Source: Maricaulis sp039978735 (GTDB lineage Bacteria; Pseudomonadota; Alphaproteobacteria; Caulobacterales; Maricaulaceae). From it: a stretch of DNA of 64,000 nucleotides. Location: NCBI RefSeq assembly GCF_039978735.1, contig NZ_JBDWAS010000038.1, forward strand, positions 1 to 64,000. Direction: 5' to 3'. Positions 54,392-62,596 of the stretch are shown here, one piece after another; position 1 is the first letter of the stretch, and the number at the start of each line of letters is the position of its first letter. The notes under the pieces are model-generated. The model saw nothing but the letters and a program-made list of their open reading frames with translations. It was not told the DNA's origin and ran no database searches. The position numbers were made by a program, and so were the translations under genes.

Positions 54392-54405
54392 TTGACTTTT
54401 ATCAA
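54392..54405 (+). promoter_or_regulatory. FNR-type box upstream of the TonB/ABC/nnrS operon
   Basis: TTGACTTTTATCAA fits TTGAY-N4-ATCAA and lies 44 bp before the receptor start, a typical activating distance. It suggests that this operon belongs to the same anaerobic/NO regulon as moaA and narK. Confidence 0.8.
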
Positions 54406-54449
54406 ACAACGCCGCGGCCGACGTTGTTTGACGCGCTCAGAGGTGTCTC

Positions 54450-56711
54450 ATGTCCAGTATGCTGTCCAACCGTCCCGAACCCCGCTCCGCAGCCTTGATG
54501 ACCACGGCTATGTCCTCTGGATTATTCATGGCGCTCGCGGCCGGAGGCGCGGCCGAGCCCCAGTCTGTTTTTCCCGGTGGGCATAGCGACAACGCCACGG
54601 AAACAATCGTCGTTCTCGGCCATCGCCCTTCAGCCCTGGACATTGCCCGCGTGCGCGCCGAAATCACGGCGGGGGGCGCCAGTGTCATCGACACGGCTGA
54701 CATTGCGCAACTCGCCAATGTGAAGCTCTCCGACGCCCTTTCGGCGGCCCCCGGTGTCGTCGTGCAGGATTTCTTCGGAGCAAACGACCAGCCGCGCCTT
54801 CAAATCCGCGGATCCGGCCTTCAGCAGAACCCCGTCGAACGCGGCGTATTGTTTCTCCAGGACGGTTTGCCACTCAACCGGGCGGACGGTTCCTACGTGG
54901 TCGGCCTCGTGGATCCCCGGCAATCGGCCTTCATCGAGGTGTTTCGCGGATACACCGCCAATCGGCTCGGCTCTACGGTGCTGGGTGGCGCCGTCAATTT
55001 CGTCTTGCCCGAGGGCGACGCCGCCGGCACGCGCGCTGCCGTCGAGGTCGGCGAATACGGTCATGCCTTTGCGAGTGTCCAGACCGGATGGGCGGGCGAG
55101 CGCTGGTCGGCGCTGGCTGCGGCAAGCCACACAGAGCGAGACGGTTTCCGCGACTACAACGGTTCGGAACGCAGCAATGCCCATCTGGCCTTCACGGTCG
55201 ATTGGAACGAGACGGTAGAAACCCGTTTTCTCGGTGGATACGTCGAAAACAGCTTCGATGTGGCCGGCCCCCTCAACATCGTGGCATTGGAGGCCGATCC
55301 GACCCAGGTCTGGACGGGTCCGGAGATCGTCGGAGGTGTTCCCCGCAATCCGGGCCCCAATGTCGTTCGGGACCAGCCACGTCGCGACACGACGCTCTAC
55401 TGGATCGGCAGCCGGACGACCGCATCTTTTGACCGCCATTCGCTTGATGCCGCGGTGAGCCATGTGCAATCCGACGACAGTTTCATGTTCCCGATCCCGT
55501 CAGGCGAACGTGTCACCGATGGCGGCGATACCAATCTGATGCTCCGCTACGCCTACGCGGCCGACAACGGCGCCCTGCCCCTGCTCGAGATGACGACGCA
55601 CATCTCTGTCGGCAGTGCCGACCGCGACTATTATCTGAACGCGGCCGGACACCGCGGGGCCCTGTTCGGCACCGGTGAGCTGGAAGCGGCGACCTATAGC
55701 GTCAACATCAACGCAAACATTCCGGTCGCCGGAGATTTCACACTTTCCCCCTCGCTGTCCTATGCGCATGCCGAGCGTCGCTTCGACGACCTCTACGAGA
55801 ACGCGACACGGCCGACCCTCGCATTCAGTCCGATGAATCCCGACATGCGCCTTCCCGACGGTGCGATCGCGACCGTCGACTACAGCTATGACCGGGACTA
55901 CAGCGAAATCAGCCCTGCGCTCGCCCTGAGCTGGTCTCCCAATGAGCGCGACTATCTCTTCCTGGCGGTGAGCCACACGTTCGAGCCCCCGTCCCACAAC
56001 GACCTGATCGCCACGGTGAACGGAACTCCGAACTCATCCGCAGGGCGGCCGAATCCAGGCAATCCCGGTCTTCAGGCCGCCGTATTCTCGACCCCTACGC
56101 TCAGGGCCCAGAGTGGGGAAACGCTGGAAGTGGGCTGGCGTGGTCAACGCGGCGAGCTCCGCTTCGATGCCCTGGCATACTACTCGTGGCTAGACAACGA
56201 GCTGCTCAACCTGCGCGATGAAACGGGCGCATCTCTTGGCGCCATCAATGCCGGTGAAACCCGACATTTCGGAATCGAGCTTGGCGCAAGTGCATCTGTG
56301 ACAGACCGTTTCACGGCCCGTCTGGCCTATGTCTATCAGGACTTCCGCTTTCACGACGACCCCGTACGTGGCGACAATAATCTGGCCGGCGTTCCGCCAC
56401 ACGTCGTCAATATCGCGCTCAACTATGCCATCACGCCACGGCTTGCGCTCGGCGCCAGCTCACACTGGCTCCCCGACGCCACGCCGGTCGACAATTTGAA
56501 TGAGCTTTACAACGACGCCTATGCGACGTTCGACCTGCGCGCGGTCTTCCGGCCGACCGATACCTGGTCGATCTTCCTGGAAGGGCGCAACATCACCGAC
56601 GAAACCTATGCCAGTTCGACGCTTGTCGTCGATGTCGCGCGCCCCGATCAGGCCGCCTACCTGCCCGGTGACGGACGCGCCTTCTATGCCGGCCTGAGTC
56701 TGGAGTTCTGA
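54450..56711 (+). CDS. TonB-dependent receptor of the anaerobic operon
   Basis: A 753-residue outer-membrane receptor. It has a signal region in the first 35 residues, a TonB box-like ETIVVLGHRP, a plug with SDALSAAPGVVVQD, LQIRGSGLQQNPVERGVLFL and GLVDPRQSAFIEVFRG, and a beta-barrel ending AFYAGLSLEF, with the terminal Phe needed for assembly. It is the first gene of an operon with a lipoprotein-like binding protein, a permease, an ATPase and NnrS, so it presumably admits the ligand of that importer. The ligand is not known. Confidence 0.88.
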   Translation: MSSMLSNRPEPRSAALMTTAMSSGLFMALAAGGAAEPQSVFPGGHSDNATETIVVLGHRPSALDIARVRAEITAGGASVIDTADIAQLANVKLSDALSAAPGVVVQDFFGANDQPRLQIRGSGLQQNPVERGVLFLQDGLPLNRADGSYVVGLVDPRQSAFIEVFRGYTANRLGSTVLGGAVNFVLPEGDAAGTRAAVEVGEYGHAFASVQTGWAGERWSALAAASHTERDGFRDYNGSERSNAHLAFTVDWNETVETRFLGGYVENSFDVAGPLNIVALEADPTQVWTGPEIVGGVPRNPGPNVVRDQPRRDTTLYWIGSRTTASFDRHSLDAAVSHVQSDDSFMFPIPSGERVTDGGDTNLMLRYAYAADNGALPLLEMTTHISVGSADRDYYLNAAGHRGALFGTGELEAATYSVNINANIPVAGDFTLSPSLSYAHAERRFDDLYENATRPTLAFSPMNPDMRLPDGAIATVDYSYDRDYSEISPALALSWSPNERDYLFLAVSHTFEPPSHNDLIATVNGTPNSSAGRPNPGNPGLQAAVFSTPTLRAQSGETLEVGWRGQRGELRFDALAYYSWLDNELLNLRDETGASLGAINAGETRHFGIELGASASVTDRFTARLAYVYQDFRFHDDPVRGDNNLAGVPPHVVNIALNYAITPRLALGASSHWLPDATPVDNLNELYNDAYATFDLRAVFRPTDTWSIFLEGRNITDETYASSTLVVDVARPDQAAYLPGDGRAFYAGLSLEF

Positions 56712-56714
56712 ACC

Positions 56715-57707
56715 ATGGACTATACCCGTGCCACACTGTCGCGACGACACGTCCTGACCGCCGGGGCTGCGTTGGCGGCCACGGCCTGCTCGCCTCGCGG
56801 CAATGCGGGTATAGGAGGCCCTCGCATATGGGGTCCACCAGCAGGGCCCAGCATCATCCTGGCCCTTGCCGCACAAGACGGTCTTCTTCAGCAAGCCTTC
56901 CCAGAGGCTTCCATCGCAGCATGGCGCAGTCCCGACGAGCTTCGCGCCGGTCTGACATCCGGTTCGATGCAGATCTCCGTCATGCCGTTGAATACAGCCG
57001 CAAACTTGTACAACCGGGGGCAGGACATCAGGCTGTTCAACATCATGACGCGCGGCCTCCTCTACATCGTGTCCGACAACGAAGTGCTCAGCGATATCCC
57101 CTCGCTCGCCGGCCTCCGGCTAGCAGTTCCCTACAGAAAGGACGCGCCGGACATCATTCTCAGACGATTGCTCGATCATCACGGACTCGATCCGGACTCG
57201 GACCTGACCGTGCGCGCAACAGGCTCACCCGTTGAAGCGACGCAGCTGCTTCTAACCGGCCAGGTCGACGCCGCCTTCGTTCCCGAACCGGCCGTATCTG
57301 CTGTCATTGCCGCGGCGTCTGTCATGGGCCGGCACCTGGAACGCAAGATCGACGTTCAGAGCGCGTGGCAGGACATCGCGGGTTCTGACGCCAGCCTTCC
57401 ACAGGCCGGTCTTGCCGTCCTCGGCCAGTTTCATGATGAGCACGCGGATGAATTCAGCCGCTTTGGCCCGGCACTGGTCGAAGCGACCCGGCGCACACTC
57501 TCCTCACCCGGAGATGCCGCGCACGCCGCAGCCTCCACATTCCACTTGCCAGCCCCGATCCTCGAGGCATCAATCCCCCATTCTAATCTTGTCAGCGTGT
57601 CAGCCACTCAGGCACGGGATGAAGTGCAGGCATATTTCTCTGCCATTCACACACTGGACACCGACATCCTTGGCGGACGTCTTCCCGATGACGGCTTCTA
57701 TCTCTAG
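56715..57707 (+). CDS. NMT1/THI5-like ABC transporter substrate-binding protein
   Basis: A 330-residue binding protein with a twin-arginine-style signal containing a lipobox (SRRHVLTAGAALAATAC), so probably a Tat-exported lipoprotein. The body is a periplasmic binding fold of the NitT/TauT type (ELRAGLTSGSMQISVMPLNT, LAGLRLAVPYRKDAPDIILR, QVDAAFVPEPAVSAVI). Family members bind nitrate, sulfonates, thiamine precursors or other small anions and heterocycles, so the ligand cannot be fixed. It starts 3 bp after the receptor gene. Confidence 0.82.
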   Translation: MDYTRATLSRRHVLTAGAALAATACSPRGNAGIGGPRIWGPPAGPSIILALAAQDGLLQQAFPEASIAAWRSPDELRAGLTSGSMQISVMPLNTAANLYNRGQDIRLFNIMTRGLLYIVSDNEVLSDIPSLAGLRLAVPYRKDAPDIILRRLLDHHGLDPDSDLTVRATGSPVEATQLLLTGQVDAAFVPEPAVSAVIAAASVMGRHLERKIDVQSAWQDIAGSDASLPQAGLAVLGQFHDEHADEFSRFGPALVEATRRTLSSPGDAAHAAASTFHLPAPILEASIPHSNLVSVSATQARDEVQAYFSAIHTLDTDILGGRLPDDGFYL

Positions 57708-58527
57708 CCGCCGCATTACCGCCAGGGCAGCGCGCCGGATCGGTGACCTCGGCGCCTTTGCCTGGTCTGCTTGGACGGGTGTCGTTGCACTCGCCCTGAT
57801 AGCCGCCGTCTGGCAATGGGGCCACGAGGTGTTTGGCGACTTCGTCCTGCCCGCTCCGACAAGCGTAGCGAGGGGCGTCGTCGCGATTGCCACGGACGGC
57901 AATAATCTCGCCACGATTGCAGCAACCACACGCCGCGCTCTGGCGGGGCTGGCTCTCTCCCTTTTCGTCGGCGGCGTACTGGGCATGCTCTGTGGATACT
58001 CGGCCGCCGCCATGCGCGTCGCCCGGCCGGTCCTGACGGTGCTCCTGGGTGTGCCGCCGATCGCGTGGATCGTCCTCGTAATGATCTGGTTCGGATCCTC
58101 CGACACCACCATCATCGTGACGGTGGTTACGGCAGCAGCCCCGCTCCTCTTTGTGGGCAGCTCCGAAGGTGTGGTCGGACGAGATCGTGGCCTAGACGAC
58201 ATGGCACGCCTGTTCGGAGCCGGTCCGGTATCCCGGTTTGCGGGAATAGGTCTCCGGCAGGTCCTTCCAGCCCTGTTTCCGGCGCTTCGGATGGCGACCG
58301 GCACGGCGTTCAAGGTCGCCGTGATGGCCGAATTGCTGACGAATGCCGGTGGCATTGGCGGGGCCCTGGCCGATGCCCGCGCAACGCTCGATGTCGGCCG
58401 GGCCCTGGCCTGGATCCTGATCGCGGTCGCCGTGCTGATGTGCGTGGAATACGGGCTCATCCACCCCGTTCGCAGCGAGTTCGAAAGGTGGCGCAGGGCT
58501 GCTCAGCCGTGGGGGGTGAAACGGTGA
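57688..58527 (+). CDS. ABC transporter permease, NitT/TauT type
   Basis: A 279-residue inner-membrane permease with about six helices (TGVVALALIAAVWQWGHEVF, ALAGLALSLFVGGVLGML and others). The EAA-like coupling loop is in DDMARLFGAGPVSRFAGIGLR. The ATG at 57688 overlaps the end of the binding-protein gene by 20 bases; the much longer upstream frame is an artefact inside that gene. It forms the channel for the importer and is coupled to the ATPase gene by an overlapping GTGA. Confidence 0.88.
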   Translation: MTASISSRRITARAARRIGDLGAFAWSAWTGVVALALIAAVWQWGHEVFGDFVLPAPTSVARGVVAIATDGNNLATIAATTRRALAGLALSLFVGGVLGMLCGYSAAAMRVARPVLTVLLGVPPIAWIVLVMIWFGSSDTTIIVTVVTAAAPLLFVGSSEGVVGRDRGLDDMARLFGAGPVSRFAGIGLRQVLPALFPALRMATGTAFKVAVMAELLTNAGGIGGALADARATLDVGRALAWILIAVAVLMCVEYGLIHPVRSEFERWRRAAQPWGVKR

Positions 58528-59273
58528 GCCGGATATCACTTGATCGTGTGGGGCATGCCTATTTCGGCCGGACCGTGCTGGATGCCGTCTCAATGCGGAT
58601 CGAAGCCGGCGAATGCGTTGCACTGCTCGGACCGTCCGGCTCGGGCAAGACCACACTCCTGCAGATCGCGTCCGGGCTCGTGACGCCGCTGCGTGGGCAA
58701 GTGAAACGACGGTATCGGCGGCACGCTATGGTATTCCAGGACCCGCGTCTGCTGCCTTGGGCGACTGCCGCAGACAATATTGGCTTTGGCCTGCGGCAGC
58801 GAGGTGTCCGGAGAGCCGAGCGCGATGCCCGGATTGCCGATGTCGCCGGGTTGGTCGATCTCGATCACGACGATCTCGAAAAGTATCCGGTGGAGTTGTC
58901 AGGCGGCATGCGGCAGCGGGTCGCCATTGCGCGTGCGCTGGCCGTCCAACCCGATTTCGTCTTCCTTGATGAGCCCTTCAGTGCCCTGGATGTGGGCCTT
59001 CGCCGGCGTTTGCAGCAGCTCGTCCTGGAACGTCTGCTCGGCCACCGGGCGGGCCTCTTCTTTGTGACGCATGACCTGGTGGAGGCTGTCCAGATAGCTC
59101 ACCGCATACTGGTCCTGTCCGCGGACGGTTCCGGTCTGGCCGGCGAGCGGCAACCCGATGGCATTCCGCTGCAGCGCGATGCCCGGTCGGCTTTCGACCT
59201 GGCCGAAACCTATCTTGCCACCGACCCGCTCTTTGCCGACCTCAACAACGTCGAAAACCGGAGGGCGGTATGA
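58524..59273 (+). CDS. ABC transporter ATP-binding protein, NitT/TauT type
   Basis: A 249-residue ATPase with Walker A GPSGSGKTT, Q-loop VFQDPRLLPW, signature LSGGMRQRVAIARAL, Walker B FVFLDEPFSALD and switch His in FVTHDL. It drives the importer formed with the two preceding products. Start is GTG within the permease stop, and the stop overlaps the nnrS start by four bases, so all five genes of the operon are tightly packed. Confidence 0.92.
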   Translation: MSRISLDRVGHAYFGRTVLDAVSMRIEAGECVALLGPSGSGKTTLLQIASGLVTPLRGQVKRRYRRHAMVFQDPRLLPWATAADNIGFGLRQRGVRRAERDARIADVAGLVDLDHDDLEKYPVELSGGMRQRVAIARALAVQPDFVFLDEPFSALDVGLRRRLQQLVLERLLGHRAGLFFVTHDLVEAVQIAHRILVLSADGSGLAGERQPDGIPLQRDARSAFDLAETYLATDPLFADLNNVENRRAV

Positions 59274-60472
59274 CGGTATTGGGCTCACAGGTCCGCCAGG
59301 CCCTGACAGAGGAGGCTCTACGCCTCTTCTTTCCTCTTGCGGCCTTGCACGGCGCGCTCTGGCCGTTTCTATGGACCTGGATTTTCGCCCTCGACCTGCC
59401 GGGACGCCCCGACCTGCCGGTCTCGTTGTGGCATGCCCATGAAATGCTGTTCGGCACCTTCGGTGCAGCTCTGATCGGCTTCATTCTGACCGCCGTTCCG
59501 GAGTGGACGAATACGCCGCGCACCGGGCCCCGTCTCATACTAGGGCTCGCAGCCGTATGGCTGATCGCGCGGATCGCCGGCCTTGCCGGTGTTGATCTGG
59601 CCCTGCCGATGGCGGCGCTCGCCGATCTGGTGTGGCTCTCAACGCTTGTTGGATTCATCATCGGAACGGGGTGGCGCGCCAGAACGCCCTCACTCAACGG
59701 GTTCGCGGTGTGGCTGGCCGCATTGCTGGTTTCCGAGACCGCCTTGCGTTGGGGCATGATCGTTCAGAACGAAGCCCTGGCTCGCCAGTCTCTTTGGATT
59801 GCCCTCCTCGCCTATTCGGCCCTCCTGAGTCTCGCCCTTGCGCGGATCACGCCTCCAATCACAAATCGCATTCTGGATCCGGACCAAACGACCGCCCCCT
59901 TCAGACCCCACCCCGGCCGTCGGCACCTCGCAGCTGGGCTCATCGCCGTTCTGATCGTCGCAGAGCTGGCCGGGGCGTCTGCCGATGTCACCGGATATCT
60001 CTTCATTGCCTGTGGTGCGGCCTTCCTTGATCGTGTTGCGGAGTCTTTCATCGGCAAAGCCTTCTTCAGGCTGGAAATTCTCGCCCTGTCGGGATCTGCC
60101 GCCCTGGCCGGGATCGGACTGATCCTCACCGGATGTGCCCGGCTGGGCGCAGGGGGGCTCGAAGTCTCCGGCATACACACGCTTGCAATGGGCGGGCTGG
60201 GCGGAGCTGTGCTTGGCGTCTTTTCGATCGCCGGCAAGCTCCACACCGGTCAGGTCTTAAGGTTGTCCGTCTGGGTGCGGGCGGCTTTCGGCTTGCTGTT
60301 GGCCGCACTTCTGCTGCGCATATTGCCTGACTTCGGCCTTGTTCCCCCAGGGCCGGCCCACGGGCTCGCTTCAACGACTTGGGCCGTGGCCTTCCTGATC
60401 TGGCTTCGAGAATACTGGCCGAGCTTCGCGACCGTAACCTCGGCACACCACGACGACGAGACGGCAGAATAG
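59270..60472 (+). CDS. nnrS: NnrS family protein
   Basis: A 400-residue polytopic membrane protein of about twelve helices. The NnrS hallmarks are the His-rich start SLWHAHEMLFGTFGAALIGF, ILTAVPEWTNT and the later SGIHTLAMGGLGGAVLG. NnrS is a heme- and copper-containing protein made under NO-generating conditions and protects against NO-derived damage. Its place at the end of an FNR-box operon with an importer suggests that the imported ligand supports this response (inference). Confidence 0.88.
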   Translation: MTVLGSQVRQALTEEALRLFFPLAALHGALWPFLWTWIFALDLPGRPDLPVSLWHAHEMLFGTFGAALIGFILTAVPEWTNTPRTGPRLILGLAAVWLIARIAGLAGVDLALPMAALADLVWLSTLVGFIIGTGWRARTPSLNGFAVWLAALLVSETALRWGMIVQNEALARQSLWIALLAYSALLSLALARITPPITNRILDPDQTTAPFRPHPGRRHLAAGLIAVLIVAELAGASADVTGYLFIACGAAFLDRVAESFIGKAFFRLEILALSGSAALAGIGLILTGCARLGAGGLEVSGIHTLAMGGLGGAVLGVFSIAGKLHTGQVLRLSVWVRAAFGLLLAALLLRILPDFGLVPPGPAHGLASTTWAVAFLIWLREYWPSFATVTSAHHDDETAE

Positions 60473-60626
60473 CAGCGCGCCTATTCATACTTCGCCCTTA
60501 TACGCGAAATGTTACCTGTGGATCACTCCGGACCAGCTAAGCGGTACTGAAATCGGCGATCTTGAACGAAAGGCCAAGGGTCGTACCCTATACCAAGCAC
60601 CCTCATACGGTGGATAGTACAGCGCA

Positions 60627-61495
60627 ATGGGGGCCAACATCGATATATTTGCTCACTCCATTGAGGGTGCCGATGAAGCCGATTGGGAAACGTTAGCAGC
60701 ACACCCTATCGCCGTTGGTAACACGGCATCGGTGTTCGCATCGTAACCGTCCGGTGAGCCCGCCCTTGTCGCTGCCGACGACATCGCCAGCCCCGAACCA
60801 AAGGTGGACTAAAAGGACCGGATCACAGCTCGGCCGGCGCCCAGGAGGCGTACGCAACTTGTGGGCCAACAGTTGGAAAGCTGATGGCTTTTGGTCTTGC
60901 TGGTCATCATGCTGGACTGATGGACGGATCGGGCCATGACGGTGGAACGCTCGCCCGACGCCTGTCAAAACCTATCAAACCTTACGACGGTTGGCGGGAT
61001 CATGCGATCGGGCTACCGGTCCTGGACGAGCTGAAAGCCGTATTCCATCCGCCAAAACTCAATGGCATCGCGCCAGGGTTCGAAATGGCATTCCTCGCGC
61101 GCATGCTGTTCTCGTGCCTTGTCGATGCCGATTTCCTTGAAACCGAGCGTTTCTACAGCTCAGCACGGGGGGATGATGCACCGCGTCGTGGAGGCTCTGT
61201 CGGGTCGCATCATCTGGATGCCGTCCGCAGGTTCATGGAAGAGCATCGAAAAAGCGGGCGCGCCATCGTGCGATACATAGGTCTTGGGCACTCTGGGCTT
61301 TGGAGCTTGATTAGTCCAAACTTCTCGGACTTTGTCCAAGCAGCTATGTCGGCCAACAAATACCTTCGGCAAGATGAACAGCGTTGGACCTACAAGCTCT
61401 ACGTTCGATGGGCAGCACGCGCCCACGCTGCGCAATGGGCGATAGGTTCGCATAGCGAAGTTAGCTCCCAGCCTCACACGGCCACAGTTGGCTGA
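60627..61495 (+). pseudogene. Degenerate cas3 (HD nuclease domain) remnant
   Basis: In one frame, from 60627, comes DIFAHSIEGADEADWETLA (the Cas3 N-terminus), stopping at a TAA about 60747. In another frame, from about 60823, comes DHSSAGAQEAYATCG, then AFGLAGHHAGLMDGSG and FLARMLFSCLVDADFLETE. These are Cas3 HD-domain signatures. The stretch that should hold the LLHD catalytic motif is missing, so it is a frameshifted, internally deleted relic. It ends without a helicase domain. The last 75 residues of the open frame (IVRYIGLGHSGLW onward) are not recognisable as Cas3. No CRISPR array or other cas gene is nearby. Confidence 0.8.
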
Positions 61496-61624
61496 TCGCA
61501 CTGCCATGCCCTTCACTGGCCCCAATGACGACAAGAGTGATTCATACCACTCAGTGGCTCCCTCAACGGAGGACTGATAAAATACATATATAACAGAAGC
61601 TTATCGGCATGTTCAACGACCAAA

Positions 61625-61671
61625 TGAATCAAACCAATTGGCAATTGAATCAATTCAAATGTCGCCGCACA
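61625..61671. repeat. Right transposon end: terminal inverted repeat and TnsB-site-like repeats
   Basis: The terminal repeat is 61647-61671. On the minus strand TGATTCA occurs at 61646-61652 and again at 61625-61631, 21 bp apart, each in an ATTTGAATTGATTC or ATTGGTTTGATTC context. That is the spacing of adjacent TnsB sites at the right ends of Tn7-family elements. Confidence 0.75.
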
Positions 61672-61676
61672 GCAGG
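61672..61676. other. Right target-site duplication of the Tn7-like element
   Basis: GCAGG, identical to 23165-23169. It is followed at 61677-61682 by gcgaag, which completes the interrupted target palindrome. Confidence 0.92.
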
Positions 61677-61684
61677 GCGAAGGA

Positions 61685-61761
61685 TGGTGGGCCCGGAGGG
61701 ACTCGAACCCCCAACCAAGCGGTTATGAGCCGCCGGCTCTAACCAATTGAGCTACAGGCCC
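61685..61761 (-). tRNA. tRNA with CAU anticodon, probably tRNA-Ile2
   Basis: A full 77-base cloverleaf with encoded CCA. Acceptor GGGCCTG pairs with CGGGCCC, and the T arm is GGGGGTTCGAGTCCC in the usual position. The anticodon at 61725-61727 reads CAT within GGCTCATAACC. The CTCATAA loop and G-rich acceptor resemble the lysidine-modified tRNA-Ile2 rather than elongator tRNA-Met. The gene is intact although the transposon ends 13 bp beyond its 3' end. Confidence 0.9.
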
Positions 61762-61832
61762 GCCTTTCCGGCGTGTGTTCTCGATACCGGGTTGTGGCGG
61801 GATAGCCAAGATGCGGCCGCAGGCAGCGCGGA

Positions 61833-62396
61833 TCAGCGATCCGGGGCGCCCGTCTCCCCCTCGCCCTCTTCGCCCAGCGCCGCATCCAGTTCGGCGCGCG
61901 AGGCAGTGCGGTAGGTCTCGATCCGGGCATCCATCGTGTCGTCGAACCGGGCCAGCGTGTCGACGAAGTCGCGCCGACCCGTCTCGCCGAGCGCCGCGAT
62001 GTCCGACAGGCGGGCTTCGATCAGGGCGCGCAATTGCGGCCAGTCCTCGCGCAGCCGGGCCAGCGTGTCGCCATGATCGCCATTGCCCGCGGCGACGGCC
62101 TCGGCTTCGGCCAGGGCCTGTTCGAACTCGTCCAGATTGACCCGCACGGCCTCGACCCGCTCCGGCGTCGGCGCGACGGCCATCAGATAGGCGTCGCGCA
62201 CCAGGGAGGAGAAATCCTTTTCCAGCGTGTTGGCGGCCAGCGCATTGCGCGCGATCCGGTCGTCGAAGGCCGCCCCGCTGCGCCCGGGCACCAGCCGGTC
62301 GAAGACCAGGGCAAAGGCGAGAACGGCAATCACGATCCCCATCAGGGCGAACAGCGCCTGACGGCGTCCGGGCGAAAACGGCATTTGCAGGACCAT
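61833..62396 (-). CDS. Membrane-anchored coiled protein of unknown function
   Basis: A 187-residue protein with one N-terminal membrane helix (ALFALMGIVIAVLAFALVF). The rest is an acidic helical region (LDEFEQALAEAEAVAAGNGD, ARFDDTMDARIETYRTA), probably in the periplasm. This resembles the four-helix sensor segment of chemoreceptors, but no signalling domain follows. I chose the ATG at 62396, preceded by ggggg; the frame runs further upstream without support. Function unknown. Confidence 0.65.
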   Translation of the reverse strand: MVLQMPFSPGRRQALFALMGIVIAVLAFALVFDRLVPGRSGAAFDDRIARNALAANTLEKDFSSLVRDAYLMAVAPTPERVEAVRVNLDEFEQALAEAEAVAAGNGDHGDTLARLREDWPQLRALIEARLSDIAALGETGRRDFVDTLARFDDTMDARIETYRTASRAELDAALGEEGEGETGAPDR

Positions 62397-62596
62397 CGGA
62401 TATCCCCCCAAGAAGGCTTGCCCGGGGATGATAATCACACCTGGTGGCCAATTGATACCCTTTGCGGTTGCTGCAACCGGACGCGCATTAAGACGTTGCA
62501 ATCTTGATGGCCGAATTGAGCCCATGCCATTCAGGCTTCACTCAGCTGCGGCAGTGTTAGTCTGGCGCCAGATATTGAAATCACAGGAGGACACCC

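Larger units (their letters stand above)
23170..61671. mobile_element. 38.5 kb Tn7-like transposon carrying a nitrate-respiration island
   Basis: The ends are inverted repeats, 23170-23194 against 61647-61671, matching at 24 of 25 positions and starting TGTGCGGCGACATTTG. Flanking GCAGG duplications prove a cut-and-paste insertion boundary. Subterminal TGATTC repeats at both ends look like TnsB-binding sites. A full set of tnsA, tnsB (split), tnsC/tniB and tniQ lies at the left end. Unlike Tn7, the operon reads outward, with tniQ nearest the end. Cargo covers molybdenum cofactor synthesis, nitrate transport and reduction, taxis, class II ribonucleotide reductase, nitrosative-stress genes and a broken cas3. 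The right end lies 13 bp from the 3' end of a CAU tRNA. Confidence 0.93.

Noticed and set aside
23170..61671. The Tn7-like element being a CRISPR-associated transposon
   Set aside because: No Cascade or Cas12k gene and no CRISPR repeats were seen. The only cas sequence is a broken cas3, which such systems normally lack, and tniQ is TnsD-sized.
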